Origin: Paenibacillus sp. FSL W8-0186
GTDB taxonomy: Bacteria > Bacillota > Bacilli > Paenibacillales > Paenibacillaceae
Length of the DNA stretch: 64,000 nucleotides
Direction of reading: 5' to 3'
NCBI RefSeq assembly: GCF_037969765.1
Contig: NZ_CP150207.1
Location: 4,085,001-4,149,000, forward strand
Positions within the stretch are counted from its first letter, which is position 1. Every line of letters begins with the position of its first letter. Under the pieces are notes generated by a model. That model was not told the origin of the DNA, did no database searches, and saw nothing but the letters and a program-made list of their open reading frames with translations. Positions 43,080-52,049 of the stretch are shown here, piece by piece. The position numbers and the translations under genes are program-made.

Positions 43080-44091
43080 ATATTGTCCGTACGGATTGCC
43101 CTTGCTGCAGCATCGGCGGGAAACGGTATGTAATCGGCAGCTCCGTCCCCTTCTGTTCGATCGAAGAGAGCAATATTTTTGCAGCCTGTGTCCCCATGTC
43201 GTAAGCAGGCTGAGATATCGTTGTAATGACCGGATTATAGATATGCGCAAACTCGGCATCATCGATGCCAATCACGGACAGCTGATCGGGAATCCGCAGG
43301 CCTGTCTGATTGGCGAACTTCAAAATTTCCGCCAGCACAATATCATTGCCTGCCAGCAGCGCTGTTGGCGGTTCGGGCAGTGCCAGCAGCCTTTCCAGCA
43401 CCTCGGCTATATTTTCTTTTGGTGCATGGCAAATATAGGCTTCGTCGGTCGGAAGGCCGAGCTCTTCCATCGCTTTTTTATACCCGCTGATCCGCTCCTT
43501 GCGGGGTGTAATGGCGTAATCGCCAAGCGGAAGCGACAGAATCGCAATCCGTTTATGTCCATGCTCGGCCAGTTCCTGAATCGCGATTTTTGCCGCAGCT
43601 TCGTTATCAAGCAGCAAGCTTTGCGTCGTTACTCCCTCAACGAGCCGATCCAGAAATACAAGCGGGAGCTTCATCTCCATCACCCTGCGATAGGAACTGT
43701 TACCGTTCCCGGACGGGAACACGATCAGGCCGTCGACCTGGCGAGCTGCCAGCATTTCGATATATTCGCGCTCCTTCTCCGGACTCTCATCGGCGTTGCA
43801 TATAATCACCTGCGTTTTATGCTGCTGCAGCTCATTTTCGATGGCGCGTATGCATTTGATCGATAACGAGTAATCGATATTGGCCACAATGATGCCAACC
43901 ATGAAGGTTCGGTTCTGCTTCAGGCTACGGGCAAGCCCGTTCGGCTGATATTTGAGGTCCTCGATAACCTCGCTGATCCGCCTTCTTGTATCCTCGCTCA
44001 TGTATTGATATCGTTCGTTTAAATACTGGGAGACCGTGCTTTTGGAAACCCCGGCTCTTTTGGCCACATCTTCGATTGTCGGTTTTTTCAT
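43078..44091 (-). CDS. LacI-family regulator, probably of KDG metabolism (KdgR-like)
   Basis: A 337-residue repressor. The N-terminal HTH is TIEDVAKRAGVSKSTVSQYL with hinge GLARSLKQNR; the rest is a periplasmic-binding-type effector domain (VGIIVANIDYSLSIKCIRAI, LLAGNDIVLAEILKFA, TTISQPAYDMGTQAAKILL). Start 44091 follows GGAGAAGG. It lies convergent to the KDG kinase gene, as kdgR does in several Bacillota, so KDG is a likely inducer. Candidate operators with an ACCGATT core lie between the aldolase and kinase genes. Confidence 0.88.
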   Translation of the reverse strand: MKKPTIEDVAKRAGVSKSTVSQYLNERYQYMSEDTRRRISEVIEDLKYQPNGLARSLKQNRTFMVGIIVANIDYSLSIKCIRAIENELQQHKTQVIICNADESPEKEREYIEMLAARQVDGLIVFPSGNGNSSYRRVMEMKLPLVFLDRLVEGVTTQSLLLDNEAAAKIAIQELAEHGHKRIAILSLPLGDYAITPRKERISGYKKAMEELGLPTDEAYICHAPKENIAEVLERLLALPEPPTALLAGNDIVLAEILKFANQTGLRIPDQLSVIGIDDAEFAHIYNPVITTISQPAYDMGTQAAKILLSSIEQKGTELPITYRFPPMLQQGQSVRTI

Positions 44092-44397
44092 CAACCTTCT
44101 CCGCTCCTTGTCCAACCCGTGAGGAACAATACTAATCGGATATCGTCACTCAATTCATCTATATTACTAAAAAAGTATACCTATCTTTTAGTAAATAATC
44201 TATAGCTATGGTTCACCTGCATCTAATTACCTGCTGCAAATTTTTCTGCTTGGCCATTTTCCCTCTGAGCGGCTCGGCAAGATGACGAGTGACCCATAAG
44301 CCCATTTCTATAGATAGCTTGTGGTGATTGCCTGCTCTGGGTATTCCCCTCAATTCTCTAGTCTGTTGACTAGACGGCAGATACGATATAATTCCAA

Positions 44398-44475
44398 GCA
44401 AAAGAGACATCTGCCTCCGTACTAAAATTGCAGGCTGCAACCCGCGATTTTCATACAAAAGAGATGTCCCTCTGA
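44398..44475 (-). terminator. Long-loop terminator after the giant repeat gene
   Basis: Minus strand AGAGGGACATCT and AGATGTCTCTTTT are 12-bp arms with a loop of about 49 nt, which holds a small palindrome (TTGCAGCCTGCAA). The T-run follows in the arm. Between this and the LacI gene (44092-44397) I see no gene or clear signal. Confidence 0.65.
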
Positions 44476-44509
44476 TCCTATCCTTATACCTGATATCCCA
44501 AATTTACGG

Positions 44510-47500
44510 CTAGTTCAGACTGCCAATAGCGATCCATGTGACGAATCCATAATTTCTAGAGCTGGGCTTCAGCCTCGAGATTTCAAGAATTGCTGAGTCA
44601 GGCGCCTGCGATTTCAACGAGACGTAATACCCCGGATTGTTCGCCATCGCTACGATGACATAATGCGCATGGGCAAAGGGCTCCTCAAGCAACACCATCA
44701 CTTCTGTCGATTCTTCGTGATTCTGAAGAAGAAATGCTGCCATTCCAAACTGCTGCATCGTTGGTTGATCGCGTATGGCAACCACAGGTGTTACCGACAA
44801 ATGCTCCAATTGAACCGCACCCTGCTTAATATGCGGGCTCTCGATCGCTCCGGCGGACAAATGTTGGCTTTGTATGACTGCATCCGCCAAATGATTGCCC
44901 TGAACAGCTCCTGCCTGCAGATGTGACGCCCCCACGGACTCTTCCTGCAGTACGGCTCCGTCTACTGCACTGAGCTGCAAGTGAGCTCGGCTGACCGAAC
45001 CTGCTGCCAGATCACTTCCCTTTACACCGCCTTCTGGCAATAGTCCTTCCTGTCGCAGATCGGCAGACAAGTGCTCAGCCTTCACCGTGCCGGCACCGAT
45101 ATGGCGGGAACTCACCGCGCCTTCCGCAATATGGCTTTCTGACACGAGGCCTTCGCTCAAATGATGGGATTCCACTTGACCTGCCGCCAGATGATGGCTT
45201 TGAATCAGATCATCCGCCAGATGATAGCTCTGAATTGCCTCTGCCTGCAGATGCGGCGTGCCCACGGACTCTTCCTGGAGCACCTCGCCATCTACTACGC
45301 CTGGCTGCAAGTGAGCTCGGCTGACCGAGCCTGCCGCCAGATCGCTTCCCTTCACACCGCCCTCTGGCAGCAATCCTTCCTGCCGCAGATCGGCAGACAA
45401 GTGCTCAGCCTTCAACGTGCCGGCACCAATATGGCGGGAACTCACTGCGCCTTCCGCAATATGGCTTTCTGACACGAGGCCTTCGCTCAAATGATGGGAT
45501 TCCACTTGACCTGCCGCCAGATGATGGCTTTGAATCAGATCATCCGCCAGATGATAGCTCTGAATTGCCTCTGCCTGCAGATGTGACGCCCCCACGGAAT
45601 CTTCCTGGAGCACCTCGCCATCTACTACGCCTGGCTGCAAGTGAGCACGGCTGACCGAACCTGCTGCCAAATCGCTTCCCTTCACGCCGCCCTCTGGCAG
45701 CAATCCTTCCTGCCGCAGATCGGCAGACAAGTGCTCAGCCTTCACCGTGCCGGCACCGATATGGCGGGAACTCACCGCGCCTTCCGCAATATGGCTTTCT
45801 GACACGAGGCCTTCGCTCAAATGATGGGATTCCACTTGACCAGCAGCCAGATGTTGGCTTTGAATCAGATCATCCGCCAGATGGTGGCTCTGAATCGCCT
45901 CTGCCTGAAGATGTGATGCGCCCACGGACTCTTCCTGGAGCACCTCTCCATCTACTACGCCCGGCTGCAAGTGAGCTCGGCTGACCGAACCTGCTGCCAG
46001 ATCGCTTCCCTTCACGCCGCCCTCTGGCAGCAATCCTTCCTCCCGCAGATCGGCAGACAAGTGCTCAGCCTTCAACGTGCCAGCGCTGATATGGCGGGAA
46101 CTCACCGCGCCTTCCGCAATATGGCTCTCTGAAATGAGGCCTTCGCTCAGATGGCGAGATTCCACCTGACCAGCAGCCAGATGCTGGCTTTGGATCAATT
46201 CATCCGCCAGATGGTGGCTCTGAATCGCCTCTGCCTGAAGATGTGATGCGCCCACGGACTCTTCCTGGAGCACCTCTCCATCTACTACGCCCGGCTGCAG
46301 ATGCGCACGGTTGACCGAACCTGCTGCCAGATCGCTTCCCTTCACGCCGCCCTCTGGCAGTAATCCTTCCTCCCGCAGATCGGCAGACAAGTGCTCAGCC
46401 TTCAACGTGCCAGCGCTGATATGGCGGGAACTCACCGCGCCTTCCGCAATATGGCTCTCTGAAATGAGGCCTTCGCTCAGATGGCGAGATTCCACCTGAC
46501 CAGCAGCCAGATGTTGGCTTTGAATCAGGTCATCCGCCAGATGGTGGCTCTGAATCGCCTCTGCCTGAAGATGTGATGCGCCCACGGACTCTTCCTGGAG
46601 CACCTCGCCATCTACCACGCCTGGCTGCAAGTGAGCACGGCTGACCGAACCTGCTGCCAGATCGCTTCCCTTCACACCGCCCTCTGGCAGCAATCCTTCC
46701 TGCCGCAGATCGGCAGATAAGTGTTCAGCCTTCAACGTGCCAGCACCGATATGACGGGAGCTCACCGCGCCTTCCGCAATATGGCTCTCTGAGATGAGGC
46801 CTTCGCTCAAATGACGGGATTCCACCTGACCAGCAGCCAGATGTTGGCTTTGAATCAGGTCATCCGCCAGATGATAGCTCTGAACGGCTCCTGCCTGAAG
46901 ATGCGCTGCCTCGACGGACTCTTCTTGAAGCACCTCGCTATCTACTACACCTGACTGCAAATGTGCGCGGCTGACCGAACCTGCTGCCAGATCGCTTCCC
47001 TTCACACCGCCCTCTGGCAGCAATCCTTCCTGCCGCAGATCGGCAGATAAGTGTTCAGCCTTCAACGTGCCAGCGCTGATATGGCGGGAGCTCACCGCGC
47101 CTTCCATAATATGGTTTTCTAAGACGATACCTTCGCTCAAATGGCGAGATTCCACTTGACCTGCCGCCAGATGTTGGCTTTGGATCAATTCATCCGCCAG
47201 ATGATAACTCTGCACCGCTCCTGCCTGCAAATGTGCCGTCCCCACGGACTCTTCCTGGAGCACCTCGCCATCTACCACGCCTGGCTGCAAGTGAGCACGG
47301 CTGACCGAACCTGCTGCCAGATCGCTTCCCTTCACACCGCCCTCTGGCAGCAATCCTTCCTGCCGCAGATCGGCAGATAAGTGTTCAGCCTTCAACGTGC
47401 CAGCGCTGATATGGCGGGAGCTCACCGCGCCTTCCCCAATATGGCTTTCTAACACGCTATCTTCGCTCAAATGATGGGATTCCACTTGACCTGCCGCCAG

Positions 47501-50500
47501 ATGATGGCTTTGGATCAATTCATCCGCCAGATGATAACTCTGCACCGCTCCTGCCTGCAAATGTGCCGTCCCCACGGACTCTTCTTGGAGCACCTCGCCA
47601 TCTACCACGCCTGGCTGCAAGTGAGCACGGCTGACCGAACCTGCTGCCAAGTCGCTTCCCTTCACACCGCCCTCTGGCAATAATCCTTCCTGCCGCAGCT
47701 CGGCGGATAAATGCTCAGCCTTCAACGTGCCAGCATCAATATGACGGGAGCTCACCGCGCCTTCCGCAATATGGCTGGCTAATACAATGCCTTCGCTCAG
47801 ATGGCGGGATTCCACCTGACCTGCCGCCAGATGTTGGCTTTGGATTAATTCATCCGCCAGATGATAGCTCTGAATTGCCTCTGCCTGCAGATGTGCCGTC
47901 CCTACGGACTCTTCCTGGAGCACTGCGCTGTCCACCGCGTCCGGCTGCAGATGCACACGACTGACCGACCCTGCTGCCAAGTCGCTTCCTTTCACACCGT
48001 CCTCTGGCAATAATCCTTCCTGCCGCAGCTCGACAGATAAGTGTTCAGCCTTCAACGTGCCGGCATCAATATGACGGGAGCTCACCACTCTTTCCGCAAT
48101 ATGGCTGGCTGATACAATGCCTTCGCTCAAATGGCGGGATTCCACTTGACCCGATGCCAGATGTTGGCTTTGGATCAGTTGTTCTGCCAAGTGATAGCTC
48201 TGAACGGCTCCTGCCTGAAGATGCGCTGCCCCGACGGACTCTTCTTGGAGCACAACGCTGTCTACCGCCCCAGGATGCAGATGAGCACGGCTGACCGAGC
48301 CTGCTGCTAAATCGCTTCCCCTTACGCCGGCCTCCGGCAGCAATCCATTCCGCTGCAGGTCAATAGATAAATGCTTTACTTGAACGGCTTGAGGAGAAAT
48401 CTGCCTCGATTCGACGGAGGAATCCGCGAGGTGTCTGCCGTTCACGCTATTTTCACATAGATGCTCCATCTTCACCGAACCAGGCGACAAATGGCGGCTC
48501 TGTACCGCTCCCTCCGCCAAGTGATGGCCCTGCACCGCCTCGCTCTGAATATGCGAAGAATTTACGCTCTCCCCTAGCAGAACATCACTATCCACAACGC
48601 CTGACTGCAAATGAATGCGCCCAATCACGCCTGCTGCCACATCTTTGCTGACAATTCCTCCCTCTGGAAGCAATCCTTCGCGATGCAAATCAGACGACAA
48701 ATGCTCTAATTGCACTGCATGTGGACGAATATGCCGGGCATCAACCGAAGAATCGGCAAGATGCTTCTCCTCCACGCTGCCTTCTGTTAAGTGTCGGGCT
48801 TCAATTGCGGCTTCCGTCAAATGCTGTCCGTTAACCGACTCATCGCTCAAATGATGGGGCAGCACCGAACGCGGCTGCAATTTCGACGAGCTTACGGATT
48901 CCCGTTGCAATACATCGCTGTCTACCGCCCCTTCCTGCAAATGAACCCGGCTGATCGCGCCCTGCATAATGTCCTTTCCCGCAATTCCTGTCGCCGGAAG
49001 CAGCCCTTCCTCCCGCAGCTCGGCAGATAAGTGCTCAACCTCCACCGCCTTCGGCTGAAGATGGCGGGATCCCAGCGAAGCATCGGCGATATGCTGTCCA
49101 TCTATGGAGCCCAAAGCTATATGCTGCCCCGCTACCGCTCCATTCGCGAGATGCCCGCCGTGAACGGATTGCTGTGCCAGATGATTGCTCTGCACCGCAT
49201 CAGCCTGCAAATGAACCGATTGTACGGCATCGTTCTGTAATACATCGCCATCCACAATGCCTGCCTGCAGATGTATTCGTTCAATTGCTCCCGGCGCAAT
49301 ATCGGCCCCAGAGACTCCGTCCTCCGGCAGAAGTCCCCGCTGCTGCAGCTCGGCGGACAAATTCCCCTTCTGCACAGCTTGCTGCCGGATATGCCATGCC
49401 TCGACCGCTTCGGCAGCAATATGCTGTCCGCCGACAGCCCCTTCCGATACGTGGCGGGATTGTATCACGCTGTCGGTCAAATGCTGACTAAGCACAGATT
49501 CTACACTAATATGTTGGCGTTGTATGGAATCTGGCATCATATGCAGAGAACCGACTACTCCGGTTTGCAGCACGGCTCCATCAACGGATCGAGGCTGAAG
49601 ATGTTCTCGGCCTACTGAGCCCGGCATCAAGTCATCTCCGCTGACTCCGCCCTCGGGAAGCAATCCGTCACGGCGTAATTCAGGTGCTAAATGATCACCT
49701 GTAATCGATTCAGGGCTTATATGCCGCGATTCTAGCACTGCGTTGCCGATATGCCGACCCTTAATGGCTTCCTCGCCCAAATGCCGATCCTGCACAGCGT
49801 TCTCTCTTAGCTTGGCAGCCGTAACCGCTCCATCATTCAACGCCTTTTCCGATACCGAACCATCTGAGAAATGGTGACCCTTCAATACGCCCGTACCGAG
49901 ATGCCTGCTAGTTACAGCTTCTGTTGCAACATGCTCGGACAATACGGCTCCCGGTGCCAGCGCGTCGCTTTGGACGGCCTCTCTTGATATATGCCGGGTC
50001 AGGATAGAAGCAGGAGCAAGCTTGGAGGAGACTACGCTTCCTTCAGCAAGCTTGGATACCGTTACAGCCAAATCATTAATTTTGTCGCTTGTAACGCATT
50101 CGGGAGACAGTTTCAGCGAAGTGATAGAATGATCCTGTAAATGGTGGGTAAATACGGCTCCATGATTAATATGCTCCTCTTCAACGGCTCCTGGCTGCAG
50201 TTGAATCCCTCCGACGCTCTCCGGTGCTATATGAGGGGCATGAACAACTCCTTGAGCCAGATGGTAAGAATGGATTGCCCCGGCATCGATAGCCTTTGCT
50301 GTGACAGCTCCGTCAGCAATCTTACTTCCAGTGATGCTCCCATCCTTCAGTTTCTCGGAGATAATTGCCCCCTTCTGAATATGGGGCGTTGAAACGGAGT
50401 TTTGCGCCAAATGCCGATCCCCAACTTCACCTTCACCAATCTTATCTCCGGTCACAGCATCTTCTGCGATATGCCACTCCTCAATGGCATAGGACATGAT

Positions 50501-51889
50501 ATGTCCTCCCTGTACGGATTCAGCCGCGATGTTCGGAGACTTCACCGCGCCGGGGGCAAGCTGTGTTGATTGAATCGAACCGGGGGCAAGATGCCTGGTC
50601 AATACAGCTTCATCCGCTATTTTTTGCGGTAAAATGCTTTGGTCGGCGATTTTCGATGAGGTGACTGCCTGCTCGACGATTTGCATCGTGCCTACCGATT
50701 GATCAGACAACTTTGTCGAAAGAATGCTGCGATCGGCCAGATGCTTGCCTTTGATTTGCCCTGCCCCGATATGCTCTTCGCCAATGCTGCTTGCACGAAT
50801 ATGAACCCGGTCAATCGATTCCGGCGCGAGATGCTCCGATTGGACAGCGTTCTCCTTAATATGCTGCGATGAGATGATCTTGTTCTCCAATTGCTCTGTT
50901 CCGACGCTAGAGTAGGCCAGCTGTTCTTTCCCAATCAAACCGGGAGCCAAATTGCGCACATTAATCGCATCCTCGGCCAAATGGCGGCTTTGAATAGCCC
51001 CGTCTTGAATTTTCCCCCCAGTCACAGCGCCGTCGCGAAGCTTGGAAGATGTGATGGACTGGTCAGCAAGCTTGGAGTTATCGATGACACCGTTGGCCAA
51101 ATTGATCGTTTGAATACTGCCGCTCATAATTTTATCCGAGGTCACGGCTTGATCCTGCAGTAAATCCGTGGTCACAATCCAATCGCTCAAGTGGCGGCTC
51201 TGAATCGAATGATCGGCCAGTTTGTCAGCTACGATGATGCCGTCAGCCAGCTTATCTGAAGTAATGCTGCCTTCCTGAAGCTTCTCCCCCCCAATGGAAC
51301 GATTCCTGATCGTTCTTCCTTCGATGGAGCCCTCTACCAGATGCTCACCTGTAATCGATTCAGGTGCAATTTTGGATGAGGTTACCGCCCCATCGGCAAT
51401 CTTGATGCCTTGGACGGCATAATCGGCTAGCCAGGCCGTGCCGATCGTCCCATACTTGATCCTCGATGCATCGATCGTATAAGGAGCGATTTTCGGCCCT
51501 GTTACGGCGGCATCCCTCAAATCGTTCGTATAGACGATCCCTTCGTCAGCAAGAGGTGTCTTCTTCTCCGCCAGATGTGCCGCCAAATCCAGGTTGGGTG
51601 ACGATGCTTCATCATCCGTATGCTCGGCGTTTTCCGTCGCTACTGACTCAGCCGCCTCCGCTGTATCGGCTAACTCATCCTCCTCGATAAAAAAATCGTC
51701 CGCCATCAAATCATCATCAGGTGAAAATATTGCAGGCGCAGCAGACTGATGGATCCTCATATCCTTCGGCTCGGTTCGCCGCTCGCTTATTTCCGTCTCC
51801 AGCAGTTTAAGCTCATTAATATCCGGATTATCCACGTAATAAAGCGACTTTTTCTTCTTACCGCTTCTCGGGGGTTTGTTCTTCTTCAA
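44510..51889 (-). CDS. Giant decapeptide-repeat protein with WIAG-tail-like C-terminus, 2459 residues
   Basis: The start is a TTG with AAAGGAG 8 bp upstream. There is no signal peptide. Residues 1-50 are Lys-rich (SGKKKKSLYYVDNP) and 57-98 acidic (DDDLMADDFFIEEDELAD). From about 118 to 2365 the chain is a strict 10-residue repeat, about 225 units of type S-S-K-I-A-D-G-A-V-T or S-R-H-L-A-E-G-A-V-x, hydrophobic every fifth residue. From about 746 each eleven units form a 110-residue module marked by LLPEGG. The last 94 residues are a non-repeat domain ending GFVTWIAIGSLN, like the WIAG tail of large Paenibacillus proteins and reminiscent of H-type lectin ends. The repeat resembles that of phage tail fibres. 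A fibrous spore-surface or adhesin role is inference. Confidence 0.9.
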   Translation of the reverse strand: MKKNKPPRSGKKKKSLYYVDNPDINELKLLETEISERRTEPKDMRIHQSAAPAIFSPDDDLMADDFFIEEDELADTAEAAESVATENAEHTDDEASSPNLDLAAHLAEKKTPLADEGIVYTNDLRDAAVTGPKIAPYTIDASRIKYGTIGTAWLADYAVQGIKIADGAVTSSKIAPESITGEHLVEGSIEGRTIRNRSIGGEKLQEGSITSDKLADGIIVADKLADHSIQSRHLSDWIVTTDLLQDQAVTSDKIMSGSIQTINLANGVIDNSKLADQSITSSKLRDGAVTGGKIQDGAIQSRHLAEDAINVRNLAPGLIGKEQLAYSSVGTEQLENKIISSQHIKENAVQSEHLAPESIDRVHIRASSIGEEHIGAGQIKGKHLADRSILSTKLSDQSVGTMQIVEQAVTSSKIADQSILPQKIADEAVLTRHLAPGSIQSTQLAPGAVKSPNIAAESVQGGHIMSYAIEEWHIAEDAVTGDKIGEGEVGDRHLAQNSVSTPHIQKGAIISEKLKDGSITGSKIADGAVTAKAIDAGAIHSYHLAQGVVHAPHIAPESVGGIQLQPGAVEEEHINHGAVFTHHLQDHSITSLKLSPECVTSDKINDLAVTVSKLAEGSVVSSKLAPASILTRHISREAVQSDALAPGAVLSEHVATEAVTSRHLGTGVLKGHHFSDGSVSEKALNDGAVTAAKLRENAVQDRHLGEEAIKGRHIGNAVLESRHISPESITGDHLAPELRRDGLLPEGGVSGDDLMPGSVGREHLQPRSVDGAVLQTGVVGSLHMMPDSIQRQHISVESVLSQHLTDSVIQSRHVSEGAVGGQHIAAEAVEAWHIRQQAVQKGNLSAELQQRGLLPEDGVSGADIAPGAIERIHLQAGIVDGDVLQNDAVQSVHLQADAVQSNHLAQQSVHGGHLANGAVAGQHIALGSIDGQHIADASLGSRHLQPKAVEVEHLSAELREEGLLPATGIAGKDIMQGAISRVHLQEGAVDSDVLQRESVSSSKLQPRSVLPHHLSDESVNGQHLTEAAIEARHLTEGSVEEKHLADSSVDARHIRPHAVQLEHLSSDLHREGLLPEGGIVSKDVAAGVIGRIHLQSGVVDSDVLLGESVNSSHIQSEAVQGHHLAEGAVQSRHLSPGSVKMEHLCENSVNGRHLADSSVESRQISPQAVQVKHLSIDLQRNGLLPEAGVRGSDLAAGSVSRAHLHPGAVDSVVLQEESVGAAHLQAGAVQSYHLAEQLIQSQHLASGQVESRHLSEGIVSASHIAERVVSSRHIDAGTLKAEHLSVELRQEGLLPEDGVKGSDLAAGSVSRVHLQPDAVDSAVLQEESVGTAHLQAEAIQSYHLADELIQSQHLAAGQVESRHLSEGIVLASHIAEGAVSSRHIDAGTLKAEHLSAELRQEGLLPEGGVKGSDLAAGSVSRAHLQPGVVDGEVLQEESVGTAHLQAGAVQSYHLADELIQSHHLAAGQVESHHLSEDSVLESHIGEGAVSSRHISAGTLKAEHLSADLRQEGLLPEGGVKGSDLAAGSVSRAHLQPGVVDGEVLQEESVGTAHLQAGAVQSYHLADELIQSQHLAAGQVESRHLSEGIVLENHIMEGAVSSRHISAGTLKAEHLSADLRQEGLLPEGGVKGSDLAAGSVSRAHLQSGVVDSEVLQEESVEAAHLQAGAVQSYHLADDLIQSQHLAAGQVESRHLSEGLISESHIAEGAVSSRHIGAGTLKAEHLSADLRQEGLLPEGGVKGSDLAAGSVSRAHLQPGVVDGEVLQEESVGASHLQAEAIQSHHLADDLIQSQHLAAGQVESRHLSEGLISESHIAEGAVSSRHISAGTLKAEHLSADLREEGLLPEGGVKGSDLAAGSVNRAHLQPGVVDGEVLQEESVGASHLQAEAIQSHHLADELIQSQHLAAGQVESRHLSEGLISESHIAEGAVSSRHISAGTLKAEHLSADLREEGLLPEGGVKGSDLAAGSVSRAHLQPGVVDGEVLQEESVGASHLQAEAIQSHHLADDLIQSQHLAAGQVESHHLSEGLVSESHIAEGAVSSRHIGAGTVKAEHLSADLRQEGLLPEGGVKGSDLAAGSVSRAHLQPGVVDGEVLQEDSVGASHLQAEAIQSYHLADDLIQSHHLAAGQVESHHLSEGLVSESHIAEGAVSSRHIGAGTLKAEHLSADLRQEGLLPEGGVKGSDLAAGSVSRAHLQPGVVDGEVLQEESVGTPHLQAEAIQSYHLADDLIQSHHLAAGQVESHHLSEGLVSESHIAEGAVSSRHIGAGTVKAEHLSADLRQEGLLPEGGVKGSDLAAGSVSRAHLQLSAVDGAVLQEESVGASHLQAGAVQGNHLADAVIQSQHLSAGAIESPHIKQGAVQLEHLSVTPVVAIRDQPTMQQFGMAAFLLQNHEESTEVMVLLEEPFAHAHYVIVAMANNPGYYVSLKSQAPDSAILEISRLKPSSRNYGFVTWIAIGSLN
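44795..49680 (-). repeat. 330-bp tandem super-repeat inside the giant gene, nearly 15 copies
   Basis: The LPEGG codons fall at 45031, 45361, 45691, 46021, 46351, 46681, 47011, 47341, 47671, 48001, 48331, 48661, 48991, 49321 and 49651, all exactly 330 bp apart. Copies from about 45000 to 48300 are very alike at DNA level; those above 48300 keep only the pattern. The final module is about two decapeptides shorter. Confidence 0.92.
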
Positions 51890-51928
51890 GCCGTTCTCTC
51901 CTTTGCCCAGTAATTAAATCGTCTGTGG

Positions 51929-51956
51929 CATCATATGCGAACGGCTAGGCACTTGT
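51929..51956 (-). promoter_or_regulatory. Candidate sigma-K-like promoter of the giant gene
   Basis: Minus strand AC, 17-bp spacer, CATATGATG, compared with the late mother-cell consensus AC-N16/17-CATANNNTA (last base differs). It lies 40 bp before the TTG start. No good sigma-A box is closer. Confidence 0.4.
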
Positions 51957-52002
51957 CACAGCTGCATTCTCTGCAGCCGACCGATTCAACGCAGCACCAT
52001 GC

Positions 52003-52042
52003 AAATAGCCCTAGCAAGATCTTCTCGCTAAGGCTATTTCCG
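52003..52042. terminator. Hairpin after the lipoprotein gene
   Basis: AAATAGCCCTAGC and GCTAAGGCTATTT form a stem with one mismatch around AAGATCTTCTC. Only a short T tail is present, so termination may be partial. Confidence 0.6.
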
Positions 52043-52049
52043 TTTCAAT

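Noticed and set aside
44213..44458. 81-codon minus-strand frame downstream of the giant gene
   Set aside because: It starts at TTG without good spacing and runs over the hairpin that best explains the region as a terminator; no recognisable protein.
45161..49618. Many plus-strand open frames of 60-115 codons opposite the giant gene
   Set aside because: They repeat with the 330-bp period and are mirror frames of the repeat codons; no ribosome sites.
44795..49680. CRISPR array as explanation for the regular repeats
   Set aside because: Units of 330 bp are coding, in frame, and lack a constant short repeat with unique spacers.
44795..49680. Pentapeptide-repeat family (A-D-L-x-x) for the giant protein
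   Set aside because: Hydrophobics recur every five residues, but the small residue two places before them is missing and the two half-repeats differ; the true period is ten.
44510..51889. Prophage tail-fibre gene
   Set aside because: The decapeptide type occurs in phage fibres, but no other phage gene (tape measure, baseplate, lysis, integrase) is nearby.
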